From assembly GCF_004209755.1 (NCBI RefSeq), contig NZ_CP035913.1:5394001-5458000 (forward strand): 64,000 nucleotides of DNA. The letters are read 5' to 3'. Source of the DNA: Pseudoduganella lutea. GTDB taxonomy: Bacteria > Pseudomonadota > Gammaproteobacteria > Burkholderiales > Burkholderiaceae_D. The translations under genes were made by a program, and so were the position numbers. The notes under the pieces were generated by a model. It did no database searches. It worked only from the letters and a program-made list of their open reading frames with translations, and was not told the DNA's origin. Shown in pieces: positions 22,736 to 31,291 of this stretch. How positions within the stretch are numbered: position 1 is the first letter of the stretch; each line of letters opens with the position of its first letter.

Positions 22736-22989
22736 CCGCTCTCCCGTCTGGCAGCATTTCCGCCGGTGCGTGCCGCATGGGGCAGGGTCACGTCATTCTT
22801 GTTACGGGAATCTTGACGCGGTGATGGCTTATCTCGCGCGGCGGGACTACTGCGGTCGCTGGCGCAGATGGCCCGGCAGAGCCCGCAGTTGGAGCGAAGT
22901 GTGCGAATTGGGCGGTAGTACCAAACGTACACGAATGCAGCAGTAAGGCAAGAATCAACCTCGCCCTGGCACGCTTCACGAACGGATGA
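22736..22989 (+). pseudogene. Decayed second toxin copy: N-terminal fragment fused to a different C-terminal tail
   Basis: The stretch 22736-22918 is a diverged copy of toxin bases about 21418-21606: it starts AALPSGSISAGACRMGQGHVILVTGILT against AALSSGSISAGAWHMGQGHFILVTAILT, then hits a stop and small deletions that break frame. The end realigns as ANWAV and runs in frame through VPNVHECSSKARINLALARF to a stop at 22987-22989. That tail is unrelated to the EndoU tip, so a different toxin tip once lay here and was mostly deleted. The stop abuts the ATG of the next gene. Confidence 0.8.
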
Positions 22990-23307
22990 ATGATGAAATC
23001 TCGAGTCGTAAATGTTTATCCTCATGACGTCGCGCGTTTGATTTCACCGATTGTCCTGGCGAGCGATATGGATCAGTACAAGGACATATTCGAATTGCTG
23101 GATGCAACGTCGATCGTTCATGTCGACCTTCTGGTAACTGAAGTGATTCAACCCGAGTATCTTCGATTGGCGGAGAACTCACGCGCTAGGACAAAGGAAT
23201 CGTTGAGATATTTTTTGAACGTAGAGCCCGGCGGTGCGGTATCGCAAATATGCTCGATGCTTGGACTGTCCGATGACGAGATTCCGGTATTTCTAAAGCA
23301 AATATAG
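22990..23307 (+). CDS. Putative orphan immunity protein
   Basis: 105 residues, soluble, no recognised family (HVDLLVTEVIQPEYLRLAEN, SQICSMLGLSDDEIPVFLKQI). The ATG directly follows the stop of the decayed toxin fragment, which is where the immunity gene of the lost toxin tip should be. It is AT-rich like its neighbours and different from the immunity protein at 22283-22735. Solitary immunity genes behind toxin debris are common in polymorphic-toxin loci and can protect against non-self toxins; function here is inferred from position only. Confidence 0.55.
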   Translation: MMKSRVVNVYPHDVARLISPIVLASDMDQYKDIFELLDATSIVHVDLLVTEVIQPEYLRLAENSRARTKESLRYFLNVEPGGAVSQICSMLGLSDDEIPVFLKQI

Positions 23308-23313
23308 AAAAAA

Positions 23314-23466
23314 ATGTTCCCATCGGAAAGCGAAATGTTATTGAGTAATTGTAAATACGTGAAGATTTCTGCTCCCCTGCAATTCAATGAGGTGCAATTT
23401 GGGGCCTCGGAAAATCGCACGCTGAACCAATCGTTTGAGGCCCTTCGGACCCGTTTAAATTCTTGA
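23314..23466 (+). CDS. Small AT-rich ORF, possibly not a gene
   Basis: A 50-codon open frame (MFPSESEMLLSNC...) between the orphan immunity gene and the hydrolase. It starts seven bases after the previous stop but has no ribosome-binding site, only an A-run. The sequence shows no recognisable motif. It may be debris of the same mobile island. Confidence 0.2.
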   Translation: MFPSESEMLLSNCKYVKISAPLQFNEVQFGASENRTLNQSFEALRTRLNS

Positions 23467-23480
23467 TGAAGTGGGGGAAC

Positions 23481-24452
23481 ATGACATTGAAATTTATTCG
23501 AGCCGCTGCACGGAACAGCTTCCTGGCCTTCGCAACAGCCGTTGTCCTGACTTCGCCAGCCCATGCCGAACGTGTGCTTGAGGAGCATGCGATATCGATC
23601 GGCGGCGAACCCATGCGGTACTTCCGGCTTTACGACACCGGAGCGAAAGCCGGCAAGGCAAAAGGTGCCTCGCCTGTCATCGTGGTCGTCAGCGGATCGG
23701 GGTGCGCGGAATTCGGTTCCCGCCTGCCGTACTTCTTTGAAAAATTTCCGGCACCGCTCGATGTCTACCACCTCGAGAAGCCCCATGTCGGGAAGGCGGC
23801 GACTGGCCAGCCCGGCACTTGTTCGCGTGAATATGAACGCGCCGACAACCTGCAGCGCCGGGTGCGCGATACGCGGGAATTCCTCGAGGCGCACCCTGCG
23901 CTGGCCGGTCTCGCGCCGCGAACGCTGGCGCTGGTCGGCTTTTCCGAAGGCGGGCACGTGGCGCCGATCGTCGCTGCCGACAGTCCGAAGGTGGGATGGC
24001 TTGCGCTGGGAGGCATCGGCGGCATGCGCCAGGCCGACGGCTTCCTCGTGTTTGCGGACCGTGGCGTTGCGCCCTATGCGAATCCCTCTTCGCGGGCGTT
24101 GCTGGAAAAGCAGTTTGCCGAGATCGCCGCTGATCCCGGCTCGCTGGACAAGTCGTTCTTCGGCCACCCTTACGCCTACTGGAGTTCCCATCTGTTCCAC
24201 GATCCGCTGCCATACTTCGCAAAGCTCGACGTCCCCGTAGTGGTGGCGATGGGTGAGAAAGATGAGAGCGAGCCGATCGAGTCCGGCAGGCTGTTGAAGG
24301 CATTCTTCGCCCGCCATCCGGACAAGCGGTTCAAATTCATCGAGTACGAAGGCGCCAGCCACGGCCTGCAGCGCGGCGACAAGCGGCACGTGCACGATTT
24401 CATTGCTGGGCTGGCGAAGTGGTTCAGGAACGATCCGGCCGCGTTCGACTGA
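23481..24452 (+). CDS. Secreted alpha/beta hydrolase
   Basis: 323 residues with an N-terminal signal peptide (about 1-29, ending TSPAHA). The fold is an alpha/beta hydrolase: VIVVVSGSGCAEFG near residue 65 is the oxyanion strand, GFSEGG near 155 the nucleophile elbow with Ser, VVVAMGEKDESEP near 255 the acid strand, and GASHGLQRGD near 295 the catalytic His. A conserved DNLQRRVRDTREFL helix precedes the nucleophile. It most resembles periplasmic dienelactone-hydrolase or esterase-like proteins; substrate unknown. ATG 23481 follows GGGGGA closely; an in-frame upstream ATG at 23463 would add six residues. Normal high GC returns here, marking the right edge of the accessory island. Confidence 0.82.
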   Translation: MTLKFIRAAARNSFLAFATAVVLTSPAHAERVLEEHAISIGGEPMRYFRLYDTGAKAGKAKGASPVIVVVSGSGCAEFGSRLPYFFEKFPAPLDVYHLEKPHVGKAATGQPGTCSREYERADNLQRRVRDTREFLEAHPALAGLAPRTLALVGFSEGGHVAPIVAADSPKVGWLALGGIGGMRQADGFLVFADRGVAPYANPSSRALLEKQFAEIAADPGSLDKSFFGHPYAYWSSHLFHDPLPYFAKLDVPVVVAMGEKDESEPIESGRLLKAFFARHPDKRFKFIEYEGASHGLQRGDKRHVHDFIAGLAKWFRNDPAAFD

Positions 24453-24465
24453 TCCGAACATCTGG

Positions 24466-26577
24466 CTAGCCGAAGCGGCTGTCCAGTTCCAGCGCGGTGC
24501 GGCACAGGTGCACGAGCATCAGCGCGTTGGCGGCGCCCGGTGCGGCAAGCCATGTGTCGGTCGCGCGCACGAGCACGTCGAGCCCTGTCGCCAGCCAGAA
24601 GCGGCGGGCCGCATCGACCTGCTGGCGCTCGCGCGCGGTGGGCGCATGCCGGCCGGTCATGCAATGGTGTTCGAGTACCGCGAGCACTGCGCCGATCCGC
24701 TGCGCGTGGGCCGATGCGCGGGCGGCAGGGATGGGGTCCGCGGTCGCCGCGGGTTCAAGGCTTGCGAGAGGCCGCAGCAGGCGCGCGAGCCTGGCGAGGA
24801 ACCCGGGATTGGGCTGCGCTGCGCGGGGTGGCGTATCGAAGTCGAGCGCGATGGCGCGCAGGCGCCCGTTCCGGGAGAACACCAGCGACACCGGCTCCAG
24901 CCACCCGGCGCCGGCCTCCCGCTCCACGGCCGCGACGACGCCGACGACCGTGCCAGCGATATTGTCGGTACTGCCGGCCGCCGTCCATGCATCCAGGTTC
25001 TCGATGCGCACCCGGCGCGCCGTGTCGCACGGCACCTGCAGCACGAGCTGGTTGTCGTGCCGGTCGCGCAACGGCCACGCCAGCACCTGCCGCGCCTCGT
25101 GCAACTGCGGCGTTTCGTGACTGGCAGGGCGCAGCAGCACGTACGACGGGCCGCTTTCCAGGCCTGCACCGGTACGCAGCGCAGCGCCCAGTTCCGCCCA
25201 GTCGTCGAAGCCGGCCGCCTGCCAGCGCGGATCGTCCTCGGCCCACGGCGGCAGCGCTGCGGCACGGGTCGCGCCGCCGATGCCGATCCGGCCATCGGGC
25301 GACAGGCGCGCATCCCGCAGGGACCAGGCGCCGGCGGCCAATGCGCGCTCGCATGTCACGCCTTGCCACAGCTGCCCGATCGACCAGCTTGACGCCGCAT
25401 TGAACGTGCGGTCGGCGCCGTCGCGGCGTGCCAGCACCGCCTGCACGACGGTGCGCCCTTCCGGATCCCAGAACGGCACCGCCAGCCCGCGCGCACCGCC
25501 GCGCCGCTCCCACCAGTGGGCGCCAAGGGCCAGCAATTCCAGCGTGGCGCCGTCGCTGAACGTGCGCCGCTCGCTGCCGCGCAGGCGCGCGGGTATTTCG
25601 CCTGTCGCACCGTCAAGGGCCGTGCACAGCGCGTGGATGCGGGCCGCCAGGCCGATCGCCTCGCGTTCGTCCGCATGCGGGTCGCGCCGCTGCAGCAGCG
25701 CTGCGGTGCCGGCCAGTTCGCGCAGCATGCCCGCCAGCCGGGGAAATGCCTCGATGCGGGCCGACGTGCCGAGTGCCCGCAATTGCGCCGGCAGGATGTC
25801 GGGCAGGTGCGACCAGCCGATGCCGCATGCTTCCAGGATCGATCCATCCGCATGTGCCAGGAATTCCCGCTCGGCCGCAGTCGGCCCCGTTGCCGGAGCG
25901 GCAGGCATGGCCTCCGCGGGCCACGGCGCAGCATGGCCATGCTGCTGCCAGACAGCAGCCAGCGCCAGCAGGTGCAGCGCCTTGCGTGACGATGCCACAC
26001 CTTCGGACACCATGCCGGCCAGCCCGCCGGCGCCGATGTAGCGGCATTCGAAGTCCAGCTCGGGCAGGGTGATCCGCAACGTGCCGCCGCTGGCTTCGCA
26101 GGCGGGCGGGCCGGCGCGGGGAAACAGCGCCGCGGCCTTGCGCACGGCGGCGCGCCCCGCCGCCTTCAGCACGGCCGCGCGATCCAGCGCCAGCACCTCG
26201 GCCAGCACGTCCGGCGCCGCCATGCGCTGCCCGGCTTCCACCACGTCGCCCGGGCCGTCGTGCGCCGTATTATCTTCACCGTCACCGCCGCCGGGAACGA
26301 CGTCCTGGTCGCGCAGCCACAGCACGGCGGCCACCACGTGCTTGCAGATCCCTGGAGCAGGGCAATCGCATGCCGCGCCGGCCGGGCCTTTCTCTCCGAT
26401 GGCAACCAGTTGGCCATCCACGCGGAACGTGCCGCCGGCCGGGGAGGGCGGCGCATCCCACGCCACCTTGCCCGCTTCCACGTCCTTGGCGGCGCGACGC
26501 AGCAGGCCGGTGCTGGCGAGGGTGGCCAGCGCGTCGTCGTCGAAGTTGCGGCACAGCGCCGCCCAGGGCGGGCTCAC
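24466..26577 (-). CDS. SWIM zinc-finger protein (YehQ-like)
   Basis: 703 residues, starting at GTG 26577, whose GTGA overlaps the stop of the VWA gene; the frame is open far upstream, but that part is shadow of the VWA gene. The SWIM motif C70-x-C72-x5-C78-x-H80 (CDCPAPGICKH) is intact and should bind Zn and nucleic acid or protein. The rest is a large Ala/Trp-rich helical and beta region without a domain I recognise. Gene order matches E. coli yehQ at the end of the yehL-M-P-Q run. It is the last gene of the cluster and converges on the hydrolase gene. In this setting it probably acts as the recognition or adaptor part of a MoxR-VWA machine (inference). Confidence 0.82.
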   Translation of the reverse strand: MSPPWAALCRNFDDDALATLASTGLLRRAAKDVEAGKVAWDAPPSPAGGTFRVDGQLVAIGEKGPAGAACDCPAPGICKHVVAAVLWLRDQDVVPGGGDGEDNTAHDGPGDVVEAGQRMAAPDVLAEVLALDRAAVLKAAGRAAVRKAAALFPRAGPPACEASGGTLRITLPELDFECRYIGAGGLAGMVSEGVASSRKALHLLALAAVWQQHGHAAPWPAEAMPAAPATGPTAAEREFLAHADGSILEACGIGWSHLPDILPAQLRALGTSARIEAFPRLAGMLRELAGTAALLQRRDPHADEREAIGLAARIHALCTALDGATGEIPARLRGSERRTFSDGATLELLALGAHWWERRGGARGLAVPFWDPEGRTVVQAVLARRDGADRTFNAASSWSIGQLWQGVTCERALAAGAWSLRDARLSPDGRIGIGGATRAAALPPWAEDDPRWQAAGFDDWAELGAALRTGAGLESGPSYVLLRPASHETPQLHEARQVLAWPLRDRHDNQLVLQVPCDTARRVRIENLDAWTAAGSTDNIAGTVVGVVAAVEREAGAGWLEPVSLVFSRNGRLRAIALDFDTPPRAAQPNPGFLARLARLLRPLASLEPAATADPIPAARASAHAQRIGAVLAVLEHHCMTGRHAPTARERQQVDAARRFWLATGLDVLVRATDTWLAAPGAANALMLVHLCRTALELDSRFG

Positions 26578-27704
26578 CCGATCACCTCGGCCAGCCAGCC
26601 GGCGAAGCGCGATGGCGTGAGCGCGGCGATCTCCATGCCGCGCGCCGCCAGCCGCTGGCCCATGTCGCGGTCGTAGACGGGCTGCGCGCGTTCGTCCAGC
26701 GCCGCCAGGCCGAGCAGGCGCACGCGCGACTGGGCCAGCCGCTGCACGCAGGCCAGCAGCGGGCCGGGCGGGGCGCCTTCCTCGAAATCGCTGACCAGCG
26801 CGATGATGGTGCGCTGCGGCGTCGTCACCAGCTGCTCGCAATAGCGCATGGCGCGGCCCACGTCCGTGCCGCCGCCCAGCTGCACCGTCAGCAGCACCTG
26901 CACCGGATCGGCGGCCATGCGTGTCAGGTCCACCACGTTCGTGTCGAACACCACCAGCCGGATGTTCACGGAAGGCAGCGACACGAGGATGCTGGCCACG
27001 ATGGCGCTGTACAGTACCGAATCGACCATCGAGCCGCTCTGGTCCACGCACAGGATCACGTCCCACGGCAGCTGGCGCTTCACGCGGCTGTTGAAATATG
27101 GCCGCTCGATCACGAGGCGGCGGCTGGCCGTGTCGTAGTGGCGCAGGTTGGCCGCGATCGTGGCGCGCCAGTCGAAGTTCTGCGCGCTCGGCACCATCGA
27201 CCGGCGGAAGCGGTTGCGGCGGCCCGACAGCGCGTTGACGAATTCGTGGCGCAGGCGCCGTGTGATGTCCTCGACCACCTTGCCGATCACATCGCGCACG
27301 GCGTCCTGCATGTCCGCCCCCAGGCGGCCGCGCATGCCCAGCAGCGCCCGCGCCAGGTTCTCGTCGGGCTCCAGCGCGCGCAGCGTGGCCGGATCGTGCA
27401 GGATCTCGTTCAGGCCAAACTTGTCCAGCGCATGGCGCTGCAGCCGCTCGCACACGTCCTGCGGGAACAGCTCGCGCGTGCGTCGCAGCCAGTCGAGCGC
27501 CGTGAGCTGGCTGCCATCGAGGCTGCCGCCGGAGGCGCCACCCTTGCCGCGCAGGATGCCTTGCCGGTCGTAGGCGCGGCCGTACAGGTAATCGAGCGCC
27601 TCGTCGACCTGCCGGTCGGCGCCGGCCAGCTCCTGCCCGCCATCGGGCCGGGCATAGCGGCCGAGCGCCAGGCGCCAGCGGCGCAGCGTATCGGCGCCGT
27701 TCAT
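26574..27704 (-). CDS. VWA domain protein of a MoxR system (YehP-like)
   Basis: 376 residues. The N-terminal 200 are helical; a von Willebrand factor A domain occupies about 213-376 with a complete MIDAS: DQSGS at 221-225, Thr280 in LGGGTD and Asp306 in VSDFEEG. MIDAS proteins bind Mg and present substrates to their MoxR AAA+ partner, here encoded two genes upstream. ATG 27704 has AAGGAAG at good distance; longer in-frame options run into the DUF5682 gene. Its stop overlaps the SWIM gene start, and it begins ten bases after the DUF5682 stop. Cytoplasmic: no signal peptide or membrane segment is visible. Confidence 0.9.
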   Translation of the reverse strand: MNGADTLRRWRLALGRYARPDGGQELAGADRQVDEALDYLYGRAYDRQGILRGKGGASGGSLDGSQLTALDWLRRTRELFPQDVCERLQRHALDKFGLNEILHDPATLRALEPDENLARALLGMRGRLGADMQDAVRDVIGKVVEDITRRLRHEFVNALSGRRNRFRRSMVPSAQNFDWRATIAANLRHYDTASRRLVIERPYFNSRVKRQLPWDVILCVDQSGSMVDSVLYSAIVASILVSLPSVNIRLVVFDTNVVDLTRMAADPVQVLLTVQLGGGTDVGRAMRYCEQLVTTPQRTIIALVSDFEEGAPPGPLLACVQRLAQSRVRLLGLAALDERAQPVYDRDMGQRLAARGMEIAALTPSRFAGWLAEVIG

Positions 27705-27714
27705 CGGACTTCCT

Positions 27715-30177
27715 TCATCGCGCTTCCTTCCTTGCGTCGTTCGGCATGTCGCCCGTCCAGGCATGCAGGCCATCGCGGGCAAGGGCCGCCACCAGGCCGG
27801 CGTGCAGCACCGTGCCAGCCAGCATGTCCGCTTCCGTTGCATCGTGTTCCCACCCCAGGCCCGCGTCGTCCGCCAGGGCCAGCGCCGCCGCCAGCTGCGC
27901 CGTTTCCGCCGGTTTCAGGCGCGTGAAGGCGTGGCGCAGGTCCGGCAAGTGGCGCAGGAACGCTTCCTCGTCCCAGCTGGCCATGATCGCATCGACGGCC
28001 TGTCGCAGCGCGGGTTGCGTCAGCAGCAGTTCCGGTCCCGCCGCCAGCAGGCCGAGCAGGGCGCGCGCCGCATCGTCGCGTTCTGCGCCCGGTCCCAGGC
28101 TCGCCACCAGGCTGGCGCACAGCCGTTCCTCGCTCCATGCGCCATCGAGGAACAGCAGCACGCCGGCGGCGCTGGCAATGCCCGGTGCCGCGCGCGGCGC
28201 CTCCACCAGCGCTTCGAGCGCACGGCGCCAGCGATCCGGCGTGTCGTCCGCCGCGACCAATCCCTGCGCCAGCGCGTGGCGGAACGCGCGCAGCGACAGC
28301 AGGCTGCCGATCGTGGCATCCTCGCCGTCGGCCGCCGTGTCGGCCAGCCGCGGCACCAGGTACAGCGCCGCATCCCATGCGTGCAGCAGCAGCGCGTGCA
28401 GCGCCGGATCGTCGCGCACGCCCAGCGGCTCGCGCGCCCGCCACAGCGTGAGGAGCTGGTGGCAGCCGGCGATCACGGAAGCCGGGTCGCCATCGTCGTC
28501 CACCCGCGCCGCGACCATCGCGAGTAACTCGGGCAGGCGCTCGTGCAGGCCGACCAGGCAGCCGCGCGTCAGCAGGGCGGCGGCCGCGCGGGCCGAGCGG
28601 GCCATGCCGCAGGCGGCCAGCGCCGCCTCGTCGCGCCGCAGCCGCGCCATCGCCACGTCGTGCAGCGTGGCGCCCTCGGCGGACAGGGCGATCAGGCGCG
28701 CCTCGACGAGCGGCGTCCACGCCACCTGCCATTCCTCGATCAGCAGCTCCAGCCGGGTGCCGGCCAGGAAGTCCGGCCCGCCGCGCCATTGCCCCAGCTC
28801 GAGCCCCAGCCAGTCGGCCAGGTGCAGGAAGCGGCTGCGCTCGCGGTGCGCCTCGTTGCGGTACAGGTCGAGCCGCACGGCGCGGGCCGCGCTGTCGTCC
28901 AGCCGCACGCCCATGCGCCCTGCCAGGCGCCGCGCGTCTTCCACCAGCGGCGGCGCGCCGATGGCGGCCGGCACATCGCCCAGCGCATGGCCGCACAGCA
29001 GGCGGCGCACGTCGTCGCCCATGCCGGCGGTGCCATCGCCCAATGCGCCCTTGACGAAGCAGGAGCGGATCGCATCGAGCACGTCTTCCCGGCCCGGTCC
29101 GGCATGGCCGCGCAGCGCGGCCAGCCGGCTGGCCTGCAGCACGGCAGCGCCCACGTCCGCCGTGGACAGCTGCTCGGCCAGCCCCAGCGTGCGCGTCTCG
29201 CGGGCCAGCTCCGCCAGGCAAGCGGCGGCCACGTCGTGCAGGGCGGGGCCGGCCGGATCGGTGACGGCGCTGTCCCACACGCGCTGGTACCACCCCGGCG
29301 CGGGCATGCCGGCGGCATAGCCGTTCAGCGCATCGAGATTGTCGAAGCTGTAGCGGATCAGCCAGTTGCCGCCGCCGGCAGGCCGTGGCCGCGGCTTCGC
29401 GCCGGCTTCCTGAGGCGCGTCCAGCATCGCCTGCAGGCCGGGCGTATGAAAGCCGCCCGTGACCACCACCACCGCGCCGCCCGTCTCGTCCAGGTGACGG
29501 CGGATGTGCGCGGCCATGTGCCGTTCGCGCGGCAGGCTGCCTTCCGCTTCCAGCACCTGCGGTTCGTAGTCGTGCCGCGCCATCGCGCAATACGCATACA
29601 CGTCGGCGAACAGCGAACGCCAGTCGCGCAGGGCGGCGGGGCCGCGCAGCTCGAACAGGTGGTCCCACAGGTCGTCCTGGTCGCGGCAGCCGCTGCGCGC
29701 GGCCAGCGCCTTCAGATAGGCGCTGTGGGCCAGGTGGCGTTCGGCCATCAGCGTGTGCGCGCCGGTGTCGGTGTCGTCCGCCGCACGCGCGGTCCAGGGC
29801 TGGTCGATGAAGGCCAGGCGCGCGCCCGCCGCGTGCCCGGCGCGCAGCGCCACCCATTCGGGACTGTAGTCGCAGAACGGGAAAAAGGCCGAGCGGCTGC
29901 CGCCATCGGTGCGCGGGGCCTGGCTCAGCACCGCCACGGGCGGGCGCGTGGCGCTGTCGAGCAGCGCCGGGATGAGCGTATTGAAGTCGTCCGGCCCCTC
30001 GACCAGCACGGCGGCCGGGCGCACTTCGCGCACCAGTTCGCGCAGCGCCAGCGCGCAGGCGGGGCTGTGGTGGCGCACGGGGGCGAAGAACAGGCGTCCA
30101 CCGTGGCCGCCGTGCAGTTGCGCCACGCCGGCCTGCACATCCGGCGGCAGCGTAACCGGCAGGTCGCCGGGGCTCAC
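27715..30177 (-). CDS. DUF5682 family protein (YehM-like)
   Basis: About 820 residues. The N-terminal domain (about 25-290) has FFAPVRHHSPACALAL, VLVEGPDDFNTLIPALL, FFPFCDYSPEWVALR, ARLAFIDQP and VVVVTGGFHTPGL. This His/Glu-bearing pattern recalls the EreA/ChaN/TIKI superfamily of putative hydrolases; that link is my inference. The remainder is Ala/Leu-rich and helical. The start is placed at GTG 30177, whose GTGA overlaps the MoxR stop exactly as in the SWIM gene; GTG 30183 is an alternative two codons longer. It lies between the ATPase and VWA genes, as in E. coli yehL-yehM-yehP. The molecular role is unknown. Confidence 0.8.
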   Translation of the reverse strand: MSPGDLPVTLPPDVQAGVAQLHGGHGGRLFFAPVRHHSPACALALRELVREVRPAAVLVEGPDDFNTLIPALLDSATRPPVAVLSQAPRTDGGSRSAFFPFCDYSPEWVALRAGHAAGARLAFIDQPWTARAADDTDTGAHTLMAERHLAHSAYLKALAARSGCRDQDDLWDHLFELRGPAALRDWRSLFADVYAYCAMARHDYEPQVLEAEGSLPRERHMAAHIRRHLDETGGAVVVVTGGFHTPGLQAMLDAPQEAGAKPRPRPAGGGNWLIRYSFDNLDALNGYAAGMPAPGWYQRVWDSAVTDPAGPALHDVAAACLAELARETRTLGLAEQLSTADVGAAVLQASRLAALRGHAGPGREDVLDAIRSCFVKGALGDGTAGMGDDVRRLLCGHALGDVPAAIGAPPLVEDARRLAGRMGVRLDDSAARAVRLDLYRNEAHRERSRFLHLADWLGLELGQWRGGPDFLAGTRLELLIEEWQVAWTPLVEARLIALSAEGATLHDVAMARLRRDEAALAACGMARSARAAAALLTRGCLVGLHERLPELLAMVAARVDDDGDPASVIAGCHQLLTLWRAREPLGVRDDPALHALLLHAWDAALYLVPRLADTAADGEDATIGSLLSLRAFRHALAQGLVAADDTPDRWRRALEALVEAPRAAPGIASAAGVLLFLDGAWSEERLCASLVASLGPGAERDDAARALLGLLAAGPELLLTQPALRQAVDAIMASWDEEAFLRHLPDLRHAFTRLKPAETAQLAAALALADDAGLGWEHDATEADMLAGTVLHAGLVAALARDGLHAWTGDMPNDARKEAR

Positions 30178-31289
30178 GGCCACAATGCGCGTCCGGCGTC
30201 GCGGAAGATCTTCCAGTGCCGGTCGCGGCGGGCCCGTTCGTGCACCACCGTGTCGAAATAGTGCTGCACGCGGCGCAGGTCGTCCGCGTTATCCTTCAGC
30301 ACCACGCCCTGCAACTGGTTGGCCAGTTCCCGCGGCGTCACGCGCCCGTCGCCGAAATGGCGCGCTTCCAGTGCCGCCGCGTAGGCCACGTTGACCGCTT
30401 CGGCCGTCGACATCACGGCGTCCGGCGTCTTCAGCGCCGTGCCTTCGCGCGTGCGGCCGGCGCGCAGTTCCTGGAACGTGGTGACCAGCAGCGCGACCAC
30501 GTCGCGCTCCACCTCGACCTGCACGCCGGCGCCTTCCAGGTCGCGCCGCACCTGGCCCATCACGAGTTCCACTTCGAACGCATGGTCGGCGATCGGGCGC
30601 ACGGTCTCGAAGTTGAAGCGCCGTTTCAGGGCGGACGACATGTCGTGCACGCCGCGGTCGCGCAGGTTGGCGGTGGCGATCACGTTGAAGCCGCGCCGCG
30701 CATGCATGCGCGCGTCGTCGCCCAGTTCGGGCACCATGACCTGCTTTTCCGACATCAGCGAGATCATCACGTCCTGGACTTCAGGCGGGCAGCGGGTGAT
30801 TTCCTCGAACCGCACCAGCTTGCCGGCTTCCATGGCCCGGTACAGCGGCGACGGCACGAGCGCGCGCCGGCTTGGCCCTTCGGCCAGCAGCAGTGCATAG
30901 TTCCACGAATACTTGATGTGATCTTCCGTGGTGCCGGCCGTGCCCTGGATCGTCAGCGCGGAATCGCCGCTGATGGCCGCGCTCAGCAGCTCGGACAGCA
31001 GCGACTTCGCCGTGCCCGGTTCGCCCACCAGCATCAGGCCCTGGTGGCCCATCAGCGTGACGATCGCGCGTTCGACGAGCGGGTCGTCGCCGTAGAACTT
31101 GCGCGTGATGCCGAGCGCCTCGTCGCCGAGGATGAAGCGGCGCACGGCGCGCGGCGACAGGTGCCAGCCTTCCGGCCGCGCACCGGTGTCCGTCTCGCGC
31201 AGCCGCGCCAGTTCGTGCGCATGGCGGTGTTCCGCGCTGCTGCGCAGGATGTCGGCGGACAGTTCGTCGCGGGTCTGTTTTTCCTGCAT
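30174..31289 (-). CDS. MoxR-family AAA+ ATPase (YehL-like)
   Basis: 371 residues. After a 60-residue helical lead the AAA+ core shows Walker A GEPGTAKS (89-96), Walker B LVRFEE (158-163), sensor-1 VIATAN with Asn208, and SSALKRRFNFE with the arginine-finger position (about 223). MoxR ATPases form hexamers that remodel or load metal into client proteins together with VWA partners. The ATG at 31289 is two bases after the stop of the upstream DUF4132 gene; an overlapping ATG at 31316 would add nine residues. The downstream DUF5682 start overlaps its stop. It is the likely motor of the cluster. Confidence 0.92.
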   Translation of the reverse strand: MQEKQTRDELSADILRSSAEHRHAHELARLRETDTGARPEGWHLSPRAVRRFILGDEALGITRKFYGDDPLVERAIVTLMGHQGLMLVGEPGTAKSLLSELLSAAISGDSALTIQGTAGTTEDHIKYSWNYALLLAEGPSRRALVPSPLYRAMEAGKLVRFEEITRCPPEVQDVMISLMSEKQVMVPELGDDARMHARRGFNVIATANLRDRGVHDMSSALKRRFNFETVRPIADHAFEVELVMGQVRRDLEGAGVQVEVERDVVALLVTTFQELRAGRTREGTALKTPDAVMSTAEAVNVAYAAALEARHFGDGRVTPRELANQLQGVVLKDNADDLRRVQHYFDTVVHERARRDRHWKIFRDAGRALWP

Positions 31290-31291
31290 GG

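Noticed and set aside
24466..27453. A 995-codon open frame on the minus strand
   Set aside because: Only the part from GTG 26577 carries SWIM-protein sequence. The upstream part overlaps the VWA gene in another frame and is Arg/Ala/Gly-rich shadow sequence.
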